The notes below the pieces were generated by a model, which searched no databases, was not told the DNA's origin, and saw nothing but the letters and a program-made list of their open reading frames with translations. This document shows positions 8,776 through 17,322 of a stretch of DNA of 64,000 nucleotides, one piece after another. Within the stretch, counting starts at the first letter, position 1. The number at the start of each line of letters is the position of its first letter. The DNA is from JALORV01 sp963702595 (GTDB lineage: Bacteria; Pseudomonadota; Gammaproteobacteria; Burkholderiales; Burkholderiaceae_F). The DNA is taken from NCBI GenBank assembly GCA_963702595.1, contig CAVPDC010000024.1, positions 15,831-79,830 of the forward strand, written 5' to 3'. The position numbers were made by a program, and so were the translations under genes.

Positions 8776-10656
8776 CTATGCCTTTTCCTTGACGTAGATC
8801 CCGGGTGCCGGCACGGTCGGCTTGTAATTGACATTGCCATATTGCTTTGGTGCCGGCTTGAGCGACCCCGAGTAGCGCGCCAGCCACCGGCTCCAGTCCG
8901 GCCACCAGCTGCCCGGATGCTCCACCGCACTGTTGAACCAGGCATCGGAGTTGGCTGGCAACGTGTCGTCAGCTCCCGCCCAGTAGTTGCGCTTGTTCTT
9001 CGTCGGCGGATTGATCGTGCCGGCGATGTGTCCGCTGGCGCCCAGCACGTATCGCACGCCGCCCGCCTTGCCGCCGCCCGGCAGAGTGCGTGCCGAGGCG
9101 TACGCCGCCTTCCACGGCACGATGTGATCTTCCTTCGCGGCAAAAACGTACGTCGGGACCTGGATCCGGCCGAGGTCGACCGGCTGCCCGCAGGTGTGCA
9201 GCTTGCCCGGGACGCGCAGGTTGTTCTCGAGGTACATGTTGCGCAGGTACCAGGAATACATCGGGCCTGGAAGGCTGGTGCTGTCGCCGTTCCAGTAGAG
9301 CAGGTCGAATGCGGGCGGCGACTTGCCCTCAAGGTAGTTGCTGACGACGTAGTTCCAGACCAGATCGTTAGGACGCAGGCTCGAGAACGTGTTGCCAAGT
9401 TCGAGCCCCGGCATGATGCCGCCACGCGCGAACTGCTGCTCGCGCAGGCGCACCTGGGCCTCGTCGATGAAGACATCGAGCACGCCCGCGTCCTCGAAGT
9501 CGAGCAGCGCCGTCATCATCGTGAGGCTCGTGAGCGGCTGTTCGCCGCGCGCGTACATCACAGCCAGCGCATTAGCGATCAACGTGCCGCCGACACAGAA
9601 GCCGAGCGCATTGATCTGCTTGCTGCCCGTGATCTCCTGCACACTGTGGATCGCGGTGATGACGCCCTTATCGAGGTAGTCGTCCCAGGTGACATGGGCC
9701 TCGGGCTGCTTCGGGTTCTTCCAGGAGACCACGAACACCGTGTGGCCCTGCTCGACCGCGTAGCGGATGAACGAGTTCTCGGGTTGCAGGTCGAGGATGT
9801 AGAACTTGTTGATGCACGGCGGCACCATGAGGAACGGCCGCGAGTAGACCTTCTCGGTCAGGGGCTTGTACTGGATCAGCTCGAACAGCTGGTTCGTGAA
9901 GACGACCCGCCCCTCACTGGTTGCGACGTTGCGCCCGACCTCGAAGGCGCTCTCATCGGTCATCGAGATCTTGCCTTTGCCGATGTCATTCAGCAGATTG
10001 TCGAGTCCGGCCTTGAGACTTTCACCGCTCGTCTCGAGCAGGGTCTGCTGCGCTTTCGGATTGAAGGCAAAGAAGTTTGCCGGCGAAACCGCGTCGACCC
10101 ACTGAGACACTGCGAACTTCACGCGCTTGCGCGTCTTCTTGTCGCCCTGGACGCTGTCGGCCAGGCGGTTCATGAACTCGGAGTTCAACAGGTACGTGCG
10201 CGCGTAGAACGACGCGAGCGAGTTCTTCTGCCAGCTCGGGTCCGAGAAGCGCGGGTCGGATATCGGCGCGGTCGTACGCTCCGGATGCGTGAAGAAGTCG
10301 TTCCACAGTCCGGTCAGCTGCTGGACGTAGTCCTGCTGCATCTCGAGCAGCCTCTCCGGCCCGAGCGGCATCGCGTTCACCTGCGGCAATGACGATTGCT
10401 GCAGCCACGGCAGCGAAAAGTTAAAGGGCTCCATGCTGCCAAGCGCGTACACGGCGCCGTGCTTTTCTGCGGACGCACTCTTCGGTGCCGCGGACGTCGA
10501 CTCGCCCGATACCGCCGGCCCGCCGCGACGGACTGCCGCGGACTTGGCCTTCGCCTTGGAGACACGCTTGCGGGCGCGTCGCGGCGTGCTGGCGGATTTG
10601 CCACGAGTGCCGCCTGCTGCGGTCCGGGTTGCGCGTCCGACCTTTGAAGTCGCCAT
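8776..10656 (-). CDS. phaC: Class I poly(3-hydroxyalkanoate) synthase
   Basis: A 626-residue PHA polymerase that builds polyester from (R)-3-hydroxyacyl-CoA at the granule surface. The lipase-like box GFCVGG holds the catalytic cysteine; the aspartate is in KEDHIVPW and the histidine in GASGHIAG. WWPDW near the C-terminus is family-typical. The first 65 or so residues are a Lys/Arg/Ala/Ser-rich extension not seen in the classic enzyme of about 590 residues. The start ATG has GGAGG four bases upstream. The open frame continues to an ATG at 10839, but that would overlap pgeF and lie upstream of the likely promoter. First gene of phaCAB. Confidence 0.95.
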   Translation of the reverse strand: MATSKVGRATRTAAGGTRGKSASTPRRARKRVSKAKAKSAAVRRGGPAVSGESTSAAPKSASAEKHGAVYALGSMEPFNFSLPWLQQSSLPQVNAMPLGPERLLEMQQDYVQQLTGLWNDFFTHPERTTAPISDPRFSDPSWQKNSLASFYARTYLLNSEFMNRLADSVQGDKKTRKRVKFAVSQWVDAVSPANFFAFNPKAQQTLLETSGESLKAGLDNLLNDIGKGKISMTDESAFEVGRNVATSEGRVVFTNQLFELIQYKPLTEKVYSRPFLMVPPCINKFYILDLQPENSFIRYAVEQGHTVFVVSWKNPKQPEAHVTWDDYLDKGVITAIHSVQEITGSKQINALGFCVGGTLIANALAVMYARGEQPLTSLTMMTALLDFEDAGVLDVFIDEAQVRLREQQFARGGIMPGLELGNTFSSLRPNDLVWNYVVSNYLEGKSPPAFDLLYWNGDSTSLPGPMYSWYLRNMYLENNLRVPGKLHTCGQPVDLGRIQVPTYVFAAKEDHIVPWKAAYASARTLPGGGKAGGVRYVLGASGHIAGTINPPTKNKRNYWAGADDTLPANSDAWFNSAVEHPGSWWPDWSRWLARYSGSLKPAPKQYGNVNYKPTVPAPGIYVKEKA

Positions 10657-10719
10657 GTCTCCTCCGGTGTTGGTGGCCGGTGGACCGAATGATCCCTGCG
10701 GCTCTAGCTCAGTCTTGCG

Positions 10720-10748
10720 ATTCTCCACAAGGCGCGGAGCATGGTCAA
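10720..10748 (-). promoter_or_regulatory. Candidate sigma-70 promoter for phaCAB
   Basis: On the minus strand TTGACC (10748-10743) is separated by 17 bases from GAGAAT (10725-10720). The -35 matches the consensus at five of six positions and the -10 at four of six. It lies 64 bases upstream of the chosen phaC ATG, in the 154-base pgeF-phaC gap, and supports that start. Confidence 0.4.
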
Positions 10749-10810
10749 ACCAGTCATTCCACCAGTCCCATCCGTTTGCAGTCGGCTCGTTCGACTCGTG
10801 AGACGGTGCA

Positions 10811-11575
10811 CTAGCGATCGATCCAGACCAGGGCTGCATGGCGGCCCGTGACGCGGTCGCGCCGGTGACTGTAGAAGCGGTCGGGGTCGCAGTATGTGCA
10901 GACGCCGCCACCGAACACTGCATCGACCCCTGCTGCGGCCAGCGCCATGCGGCCGAGCGCGAACAGGTCAGCGCGATACTTGCCCGTGCCGGCAGGCACG
11001 AAAGCCGCTGCCGCGCCCTGCAGGCCCGCCGTCATTGCCTGCAGCACGTCGCCTCCGACCTCGAAGTGATCCGGCCCGATGGCGGGTCCGAGATAGGCGA
11101 TGAGCCGCGCGTCCGGCTCGCCCAGCCGACCCCGCATCGCCCGGACCGTGGCCTGCAGGATGCCCGCCGCGAGGCCGCGCCAACCGGCGTGTGCCACGCC
11201 CACACAACGACCGCGTTCGTCAGCGAGCAGCACCGGCATGCAGTCGGCCACCATGACCACCGCCACCGTTCCGGGTTGGTCGGTCACCGCTGCGTCCGCT
11301 TCCACGATCCCGTCCACTGTGGCGGCGTCGACCACCTGCGGACCGTGCACCTGCCTGAGCCAGCGCGGCTCGCCGGGCAGCGATTCGCGCAGGCATGCGC
11401 GGTTGGCAGCGACGACGGAGACGTCATCACCGGATCCGAGGCCGAGGTTCATGCCGCCGCCACCGCCTGGTGCACCGTAGGCGCCGGTCGAAGCGCCACC
11501 CACGCGCGTCGTGATGATTGCCCTCACGCGGGGCGGCATGGGCCAGTCAGGGCGGATCCATTCGGCTGACGTCAT
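10811..11575 (-). CDS. pgeF: Purine nucleoside phosphorylase / peptidoglycan editing factor, YfiH family
   Basis: A 254-residue YfiH/LACC1-family protein. The family was first called polyphenol oxidase; members cleave purine nucleosides, and E. coli PgeF helps keep wrong amino acids out of peptidoglycan. The metal-binding residues appear in RQVHGPQV, VADCMPVLLADE and GVAHAGWRGLAAG, and the late cysteine/histidine region is CTYCDPDRFYSHRRD. The ATG overlaps the rluD stop (ATGA), so it is translationally coupled, the same rluD-pgeF order as in many proteobacteria. Confidence 0.93.
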   Translation of the reverse strand: MTSAEWIRPDWPMPPRVRAIITTRVGGASTGAYGAPGGGGGMNLGLGSGDDVSVVAANRACLRESLPGEPRWLRQVHGPQVVDAATVDGIVEADAAVTDQPGTVAVVMVADCMPVLLADERGRCVGVAHAGWRGLAAGILQATVRAMRGRLGEPDARLIAYLGPAIGPDHFEVGGDVLQAMTAGLQGAAAAFVPAGTGKYRADLFALGRMALAAAGVDAVFGGGVCTYCDPDRFYSHRRDRVTGRHAALVWIDR

Positions 11576-12636
11576 GCTTCGCCTGGCAGGGTGGCGGGCC
11601 GGTCCGTCGGCCCGAACCCCAGCGACAGCATCAGCTCGGCCAGGTCAGCCGGCGGCGCACGAAACCACTGCATCGGCTTCCGCGTACGCGGGTGCTCGAG
11701 CCCGAGGCGGCACGCGTGCAGCGCCTGTCGGCCGAAGGCACGCCATGCAACCGCCGAGTCCGGCGACGGCAGCCTGCGCCTGTAGACCGGATCGCCAAGC
11801 AGCGGGTGGCCGAGATGCTCCAGATGCACGCGTATCTGGTGCGTGCGGCCCGTATCGAGGCGGCACGTGAGCCAGGACAGTGTCGCATTGCCTTGGCGAA
11901 CCGTCGCCAGGTTCCAGTACTGCGTACGCGCCGAACGCGCATTGGACGCGTGGCTGACCTTGAAGCGCAGCGGGTTGCGCGGATCACGTCCAATAGGCGC
12001 ATCGACGGTGCCGTGGCGCCGCGGCTCCCCAATGACGATGGCCCAGTATTCGCGTCGCACGGTGCGCGCCTGCAACTGGCGCACGAGATCGGCCTGCGCC
12101 GCCAATGTGCGCGCGACGACCATCAGGCCCGAGGTCCCGGCGTCGAGTCTATGCACGATGCCAGCGCGCGGCACGTCAGCAAGTTCCGGGGCATAGGCAA
12201 GAAGCCCGTTGAGCAGCGTGCCGGACCAGTGTCCCGCCGCGGGGTGGACCACCAGGCCGGGCGGCTTGTCGATGACGAGCATGTCCGCGTCCTCAAACAG
12301 CACGGCGAGCGGCATCGGCTCCGGCCGGTATGCCTTGGCGTCGGGCGCAGGCTGCGGTTCGAGCTCGACGAGATCGCCGGTCGCCAGTTCGTGCCGCGGA
12401 CGGACGACGGCGCCGTTGACGCGCACCGCGCCGTCTTCCACCCACTGCTTGAGGCGGGTGCGCGAAATGTCAGGCATCCAACGCGCGAGCGCCTTGTCGA
12501 GCCGTTCCCCAGCCAGCGCGGGATCTACGCTGAAGCGACGCCGCGAATCGACTTCGCTATCGTCGATCAGCAGGTCCGCTTCGTCTTCCGCGACCGGGTC
12601 AACCGAGAGCGAACCGTATACTTCAGCGCTGGACAA
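11572..12636 (-). CDS. rluD: 23S rRNA pseudouridine synthase, RluD type
   Basis: About 354 residues. An N-terminal S4 RNA-binding domain (from ERLDKALARWMPDISRTRLK) precedes the RluA-type catalytic domain, whose catalytic aspartate is in GIVHRLDAGTSGL; RTHQIRVHLEHLGHPLLGD is the family C-terminal motif. RluD modifies helix 69 of 23S rRNA. No ATG precedes the S4 domain in frame, so the start is uncertain. TTG at 12636 was chosen because the next gene, bamD, begins divergently at 12654, leaving 17 bases between them. The divergence from bamD and coupling to pgeF match conserved synteny. Confidence 0.92.
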   Translation of the reverse strand: MSSAEVYGSLSVDPVAEDEADLLIDDSEVDSRRRFSVDPALAGERLDKALARWMPDISRTRLKQWVEDGAVRVNGAVVRPRHELATGDLVELEPQPAPDAKAYRPEPMPLAVLFEDADMLVIDKPPGLVVHPAAGHWSGTLLNGLLAYAPELADVPRAGIVHRLDAGTSGLMVVARTLAAQADLVRQLQARTVRREYWAIVIGEPRRHGTVDAPIGRDPRNPLRFKVSHASNARSARTQYWNLATVRQGNATLSWLTCRLDTGRTHQIRVHLEHLGHPLLGDPVYRRRLPSPDSAVAWRAFGRQALHACRLGLEHPRTRKPMQWFRAPPADLAELMLSLGFGPTDRPATLPGEA

Positions 12637-12653
12637 CAGGAGCACCCTGAGAG

Positions 12654-13454
12654 ATGGTTGGTTTCGATTCCTGGACGGCGCCGCTGCTGCGGCGCATCGC
12701 GATCGTGCTCGCGGCGCTCGCCCTCGGAGGGTGCAGCTGGCTCGGGATGGACGAGCTATTCCAGAAGGACAACACGGCCAAGTGGGACGCGGATCGATTG
12801 TACTCGGAGGCACGCGCCGAACTGTCAGCCGGCAACTGGGTCAAGGCGCGCGAGTACTACCAGAAGCTGGAAGCGCGTTATCCCTTCGGTCGGCATGCGC
12901 AACAGGCGCTGATGGAGATCGCCTACACCTACTACAAGGAGGGCGAGACCGCGCAGGCCGTCCAGACGGCGGACCGCTTCATCCGCCAGTATCCAAACAA
13001 TCCCAACGTCGACTACATGTATTACCTGAAGGGACTGGCCGGATTCGGCGAGGAAGCGGGCCTGCTCGGGCGTTTGATCTCGCAGGACATCTCGCAGCGT
13101 GACGCGAAAGGTGCACGGGAGTCGTACGACGCCTTCCGCGAACTGGTCACGCGCTACCCGGACAGCAAGTACGCCGATGACGCGCGCGCCCGCATGCGCT
13201 ACCTGATCAACTCGCTTGCCAAGGCAGAACTGAGCGCCGCCAATTTCTACTATGTGCGCAAGGCTTATATCGCCGCCATCCAGCGGGCGCAGATCGTCGT
13301 TCGGGACTTCCAGACATCGCCGGCGGCGGAGGACGCGCTGATCCTGATGGCGAAGTCCTACCAGGCGCTGGAGATGCCCGATCTGCAGGCCGACGTCGAA
13401 CGCGTTCTCGCGCTCAACTTTCCGGAAAGCCAGTACCTGCGCGCCCGTCGCTGA
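12654..13454 (+). CDS. bamD: Outer membrane assembly lipoprotein BamD (ComL)
   Basis: A 266-residue lipoprotein of the BAM complex, which inserts beta-barrel proteins into the outer membrane. The signal peptide ends at a lipobox LGGC with Cys27. TPR-like repeats follow, including AREYYQKLEARYPFGRHAQQA and YDAFRELVTRYPDSKYADDA. Length and motifs match the family. AGGAG lies 11 bases before the ATG. The stop TGA abuts the stop of the convergent helicase gene with no spacer. Confidence 0.96.
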   Translation: MVGFDSWTAPLLRRIAIVLAALALGGCSWLGMDELFQKDNTAKWDADRLYSEARAELSAGNWVKAREYYQKLEARYPFGRHAQQALMEIAYTYYKEGETAQAVQTADRFIRQYPNNPNVDYMYYLKGLAGFGEEAGLLGRLISQDISQRDAKGARESYDAFRELVTRYPDSKYADDARARMRYLINSLAKAELSAANFYYVRKAYIAAIQRAQIVVRDFQTSPAAEDALILMAKSYQALEMPDLQADVERVLALNFPESQYLRARR

Positions 13455-15488
13455 TCACTCTGCCGGTGCGCGGCGCCGTGTCAGGAAATCGATCGCCTCG
13501 TGCTCGCTACGCGTTCGCGTGAAGGGCGGCAGGCTTGACAGCACGGTACGGCCGTAGGATTTCGTCAGCACGCGCTCGTCAAGAATCATCAGTACGCCGC
13601 GATCATGTTCGTCGCGGATCAGGCGACCGGCGCCCTGCTTCAGCAGCATCACCGCCTCGGGCAACTGGTACTCGTTGAAGGGATTGCGTCCGGCGCGCCG
13701 CAAAAGGCGGATCTTGGCGTCGACAACGGGATCGTCGGGTGGGGCGAATGGCAGCTTGTCGATGACGACCAGCGACAGCGCATCACCACGGATGTCGATG
13801 CCTTCCCAGAAGGTGACGCTGCCAACCAGCACGGCATTGCCGGCGCCCCGGAATCCGTCCAGCAAGGCACGCCGGCTGCCGGTGCCCTGCACGAACAGCG
13901 GCAACGGCAGCGCATCTTGGTCCATCAGCTGCTGCAGGCGCGCAGAGACGCGATCGACGGCCCGCAGGGTCGTGCAGAGCAGAAACGCTCGCCCACCGTT
14001 GGCCTTGACGAGCGGCCACGCCGCCTCCGCGACCCGTTCCGGGAAGCGGGTGTCATAGGGCGACGGCATCGACGGCGGAAGATAGAGAAGTGCCTGCCGG
14101 GCAAAATCGAATGGACTCTCCCAGCGCGCCGTCTGCACGTCGTCGATGCCGAGTTCGGAGAGATAGTGGTCGAAGCGGCCGCCAGTGGTCAGCGTCGCCG
14201 AGGTCAGGATCCATGCCTGCGACTGCGCCGCGCGCGCGCGCGCCAGGGCATGGCCGGCGGCAAGCGGTGTCTTGTGGAACTGCGCTCCGTGCGCCGTGAC
14301 CGAGATCCAGCGCACGGTCGGCTCCGCGGCCGGGTCTGGCGGAACACCGTCATCGTCGGCGCCGGTGCGCAACGCGTCCTGCCAGTCACTCAGGGCGCGC
14401 CTGAGCTCCGCCACGCGCGGTCCGATCAGGTCGAGCTCGGGATCACGGCCACGATTGATTTCCACCGCGCGCGCGAGTTCGGCCACCTCCCGGTCCACTT
14501 CTGCTAGCGATTCCAGCAAACGGCCGGCGTGCGGCAGGCGCGCCAGCGGCACGCGCGCTCCGGCTGCGAGGCCCAGATCAGCGAGGGCAAGCCGGACGTC
14601 CCGCACGGCGCGCTCGAGGCGGGATGTCAGCGTCGTCCACGAAGCGCCGTCGGAGGCACGTGCGAGGCCGAGTGCGCGGCAGTCGCGCGCCAGCTCGAGC
14701 CACTGCGCGAGTGACAGCGAGCTGCCGAAGAAGTCAGCCGCGATATCCGGTAACTGATGCGCCTCGTCCAGCACAACCGTGTCGACCGTCGGCAGGAAAT
14801 CCCGGATGGCGTCGTCACGCAGCGCGAGATCGGCCAGGAACAGATGATGGTTGACGACGACAATGTCGGCGGCCTGTGCCTCGCGCCGCGCCTTGAAGAC
14901 AAAGCACTCCGTCAGGCGCGGGCACTCGGCGCCGAGGCAGTTGTCGCGCGTCGACGTGGCCAGCGGCCAGATGGCTGCGCTCTCGGGGACTTCGGCGAGT
15001 TCCGCGCGATCGCCGCTCGTCGTCGTGCCGGCGAAGCGCAGGACCGCGCGGAGCTGCCGGGCATCTTCGCGCGTCGCGACCAGGGCATCCGCTTCCGCCC
15101 GCGCCAGGCGATACAGGCAAAGATAGTTGGCGCGCCCCTTGAGCAGCGCCGTAGCCGCGTTCAGTTTCAATGCCTTGAGCACTGCCGGCAGGTCCTTGCG
15201 ATAGAGCTGGTCCTGCAGCGGCTTGGTGCCGGTCGAAATGAGCAGCTTGCCGCCGGCGAGCAGCGCCGGGACGAGATAGGCAAAGGTCTTGCCGGTGCCA
15301 GTGCCCGCCTCGGCCACGAGCGTTCCACCGTGTTCTATGACCCGGTGCACGGCGGCTGCCATCTCGGCCTGGGAGCCACGCGGCACGAAACCCGGCACCG
15401 CAGACGCGAGCGCGCCGTCGGCTGCGAAGGCCTGCGTGACTTGAATGTTTGTGGAAGGAGCGGCCGCCCCCGTGGCGGGCCGACTCAC
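13455..15488 (-). CDS. ATP-dependent DNA helicase, DinG/YoaA (XPD-like) family
   Basis: A 677-residue superfamily 2 helicase. Walker A is AEAGTGTGKTFAYL near residue 58 and motif II is VLDEAHQL. Cysteines in YLCLYR, CLGAEC and TECFVF fit the four-cysteine 4Fe-4S cluster of the XPD/DinG group. Late motifs include GSVTFWEGIDIRGD and KQGAGRLIRDE. The length (about 640-680) and lack of an exonuclease domain favour YoaA, which helps repair blocked replication forks. Its start overlaps the YdcH-like gene (ATGA). Confidence 0.92.
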   Translation of the reverse strand: MSRPATGAAAPSTNIQVTQAFAADGALASAVPGFVPRGSQAEMAAAVHRVIEHGGTLVAEAGTGTGKTFAYLVPALLAGGKLLISTGTKPLQDQLYRKDLPAVLKALKLNAATALLKGRANYLCLYRLARAEADALVATREDARQLRAVLRFAGTTTSGDRAELAEVPESAAIWPLATSTRDNCLGAECPRLTECFVFKARREAQAADIVVVNHHLFLADLALRDDAIRDFLPTVDTVVLDEAHQLPDIAADFFGSSLSLAQWLELARDCRALGLARASDGASWTTLTSRLERAVRDVRLALADLGLAAGARVPLARLPHAGRLLESLAEVDREVAELARAVEINRGRDPELDLIGPRVAELRRALSDWQDALRTGADDDGVPPDPAAEPTVRWISVTAHGAQFHKTPLAAGHALARARAAQSQAWILTSATLTTGGRFDHYLSELGIDDVQTARWESPFDFARQALLYLPPSMPSPYDTRFPERVAEAAWPLVKANGGRAFLLCTTLRAVDRVSARLQQLMDQDALPLPLFVQGTGSRRALLDGFRGAGNAVLVGSVTFWEGIDIRGDALSLVVIDKLPFAPPDDPVVDAKIRLLRRAGRNPFNEYQLPEAVMLLKQGAGRLIRDEHDRGVLMILDERVLTKSYGRTVLSSLPPFTRTRSEHEAIDFLTRRRAPAE

Positions 15489-15682
15489 GCCGGAATGTCG
15501 GGGACCAGGTGCATTTCGAGCAAACGCACCGAGTCCTTGATCTGCAGCTTGCGCTTCTTCATCCGTCGCAACGCCAGTTCATCAACGCCAGGCTGCAACG
15601 CGAGCCGCTCGATCGCCTCGTCGAGATCGCGGTGCTCGATCTGCAGCTCGATGATGCGCCGCTTGATGTCGTCCTGGTCCAT
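15485..15682 (-). CDS. YdcH-like (DUF465) small coiled-coil protein
   Basis: A 65-residue protein rich in charged residues and heptad-like leucines (IELQIEHRDLDEAIERLAL, then ALRRMKKRKLQIKDS). Both the size and the terminal KLxIKDxI-like motif match the DUF465/YdcH family, whose function is not established. It is upstream of the helicase and overlaps its start by four bases, so the two are probably co-translated. Confidence 0.85.
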   Translation of the reverse strand: MDQDDIKRRIIELQIEHRDLDEAIERLALQPGVDELALRRMKKRKLQIKDSVRLLEMHLVPDIPA

Positions 15683-15789
15683 TCTCAGTGCGAATCGTCA
15701 AAGTGGGCCTGAAAAGGGCACGGTACCCGGCGCTCGGCAGTGCACGAGAGCGCCGATGATAGACTTCCTTTAAAGACCAATCGACCCGC

Positions 15790-16566
15790 GTGTCCAGCTT
15801 CAAAGTCAACGTCTGCGTCGCCCAGCACATCGGGGACAGGCAGGAACAACAAGACCGCGCAGCCATCATCACGAGCCCGCGTAATCCGGGCGCCATGCTC
15901 GCGATCGTCGCAGACGGCATGGGAGGGCGGACCGGCGGTAGGTTGGCCTCTGACCAGGTCGTCAGCACGGCCGAAAACCTCTTCAAGGATATGACGGACC
16001 GGGACTCGACGTACCGGGACATGCTGCTGCACCTTGCGGCCGAAGCGCACACCGTCATCCGCCTGACTGCGATCGCCGCCGAAAAGGAGCCGCACAGCAC
16101 GCTGTGCGCCCTCATCATCAAAAAGAATTACGCGATCTGGGCGAACGCCGGTGACAGCCGTCTGTACTTCTTCCGCAGCGGACGACTGGTCCATCGCACC
16201 GAGGACCACACCTACGCTGAACAGCTTCGGCTGGAAGGCCGTCACGAAGACGCGGAACTCGCTGCCGTCCGCTACAAGAACATCCTGGTGAGCGCCCTGG
16301 GGATCAACAAGAAGCCCAAGGTCGCCATCGGCGAGGAAAACGCCCTGCGCGAGGGCGACATGTTCCTGCTGGCGAGCGATGGGCTTTGGGCGTACTTCGA
16401 GGACAACGAACTCTGCGAGATTCTCTACAGCCAGCCACCGCGCGAGGCCTCGGAGCGCCTCGTTTCGCTGGCCCGGGAGCGCGCCGAGGGGCGCGGCGAC
16501 AACTTGTCTATCGTGATCATCCGCCTGGATCCGCAGCCCAAGCAGGCGCTGCGCGGCCAGTCCTAG
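15790..16566 (+). CDS. PP2C-family serine/threonine phosphatase
   Basis: A 258-residue metal-dependent phosphatase. Motifs in order: GDRQEQQDR (metal aspartate), VADGMGGRTGG, WANAGDSRLYFFRSG, LASDGLW and GRGDNLSIVII. These are the Mn/Mg-binding acids of bacterial PP2C (Stp/PrpC-type). No partner kinase is in the window; such enzymes often act with Hanks kinases or type VI secretion clusters, which are not seen here. Start is GTG at 15790. The 3' end overlaps the convergent gene in a shared CTAG. Confidence 0.9.
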   Translation: MSSFKVNVCVAQHIGDRQEQQDRAAIITSPRNPGAMLAIVADGMGGRTGGRLASDQVVSTAENLFKDMTDRDSTYRDMLLHLAAEAHTVIRLTAIAAEKEPHSTLCALIIKKNYAIWANAGDSRLYFFRSGRLVHRTEDHTYAEQLRLEGRHEDAELAAVRYKNILVSALGINKKPKVAIGEENALREGDMFLLASDGLWAYFEDNELCEILYSQPPREASERLVSLARERAEGRGDNLSIVIIRLDPQPKQALRGQS

Positions 16567-17291
16567 CGCGTCGCCGAGGCAGCGGCCTCTTCAGCGCGCT
16601 TGCGCAGCGCTTCGCGCTCGGCCTCTTTCTTTTCCAGGGTCTGCTTGCGCTCAAGTCGCCGGGCTTCACGCTTCTTGCGCTCCGCCTCGGCATCCACCGC
16701 CCGCTTGGCGGCGTCAGCCTGCTTCTGCTGATACTCGGCCGCGTTCTGCGCGCGGGTGGCCGCATCCTGCCGTTCCTTCGCGATCCGGGCGGCATGCTCC
16801 TGCTGCTTGCGTTCGTATTCCGCCCGGCTCTGTGCGGCTTCCTCGGGAGACTTGCCCGAACTCCTAGTCGACGCTTCCGCTCCGCGTTGCTCCGCCTGCT
16901 TGCGCGCGGCCGCCTCCTTCTCGGCTCGCCCGGCTTCCTGCGCCGCCCGCCGCTTGTCCTCCTCCGCGCGGCGCCTGGCCAGCTCCTCCTGATCGAGGCG
17001 GCGCTTCGTGTCCTTGGCTTCCAGCTCGATGCGCTGCACATCGCGTCGCGCGAGTTCGCGCTCGCGCCTCACCTTCTCGCGACAATCGTTGACAAGGACC
17101 GTGCGGTAGCACTCGGTATCGCGCGCATCAAAGAGCTTCGTCTGCCGCTCCTCCTCCTGCCGAGCCGCCTTGATGACAGCGTCGGCTTGCTCGCGCGTCG
17201 TGATGCTGCCCGCCGGGAAGCGCGTGGCGAAATCCTCACCGCGGGCGTAGCCCGTCAGCAGGAGGAGAATGACAAGGATCAGCAGGCGCAT
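16563..17291 (-). CDS. Exported coiled-coil protein of unknown function
   Basis: About 242 residues; not recognised as a named family. A hydrophobic signal peptide (RLLILVILLLLTGYARG) suggests export. A short region with two cysteines (ECYRTVLVNDC) follows, and then from about residue 75 to the end there is an almost uninterrupted Glu/Lys/Arg/Ala-rich helix expected to form a long coiled coil. A TTG two codons earlier is possible, but ATG at 17291 fits the signal peptide better. Located downstream of zapE on the same strand with a 31-base gap, so possibly in the same transcript. Confidence 0.75.
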   Translation of the reverse strand: MRLLILVILLLLTGYARGEDFATRFPAGSITTREQADAVIKAARQEEERQTKLFDARDTECYRTVLVNDCREKVRRERELARRDVQRIELEAKDTKRRLDQEELARRRAEEDKRRAAQEAGRAEKEAAARKQAEQRGAEASTRSSGKSPEEAAQSRAEYERKQQEHAARIAKERQDAATRAQNAAEYQQKQADAAKRAVDAEAERKKREARRLERKQTLEKKEAEREALRKRAEEAAASATR

Positions 17292-17322
17292 GTGCAATGA
17301 ACGTCCGAGGCGTCGATTCCGT

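Noticed and set aside
10657..10839. Longer phaC starting at ATG 10839
   Set aside because: It would overlap pgeF by 29 bases and begin upstream of the likely promoter; ATG 10656 has a GGAGG ribosome-binding site.
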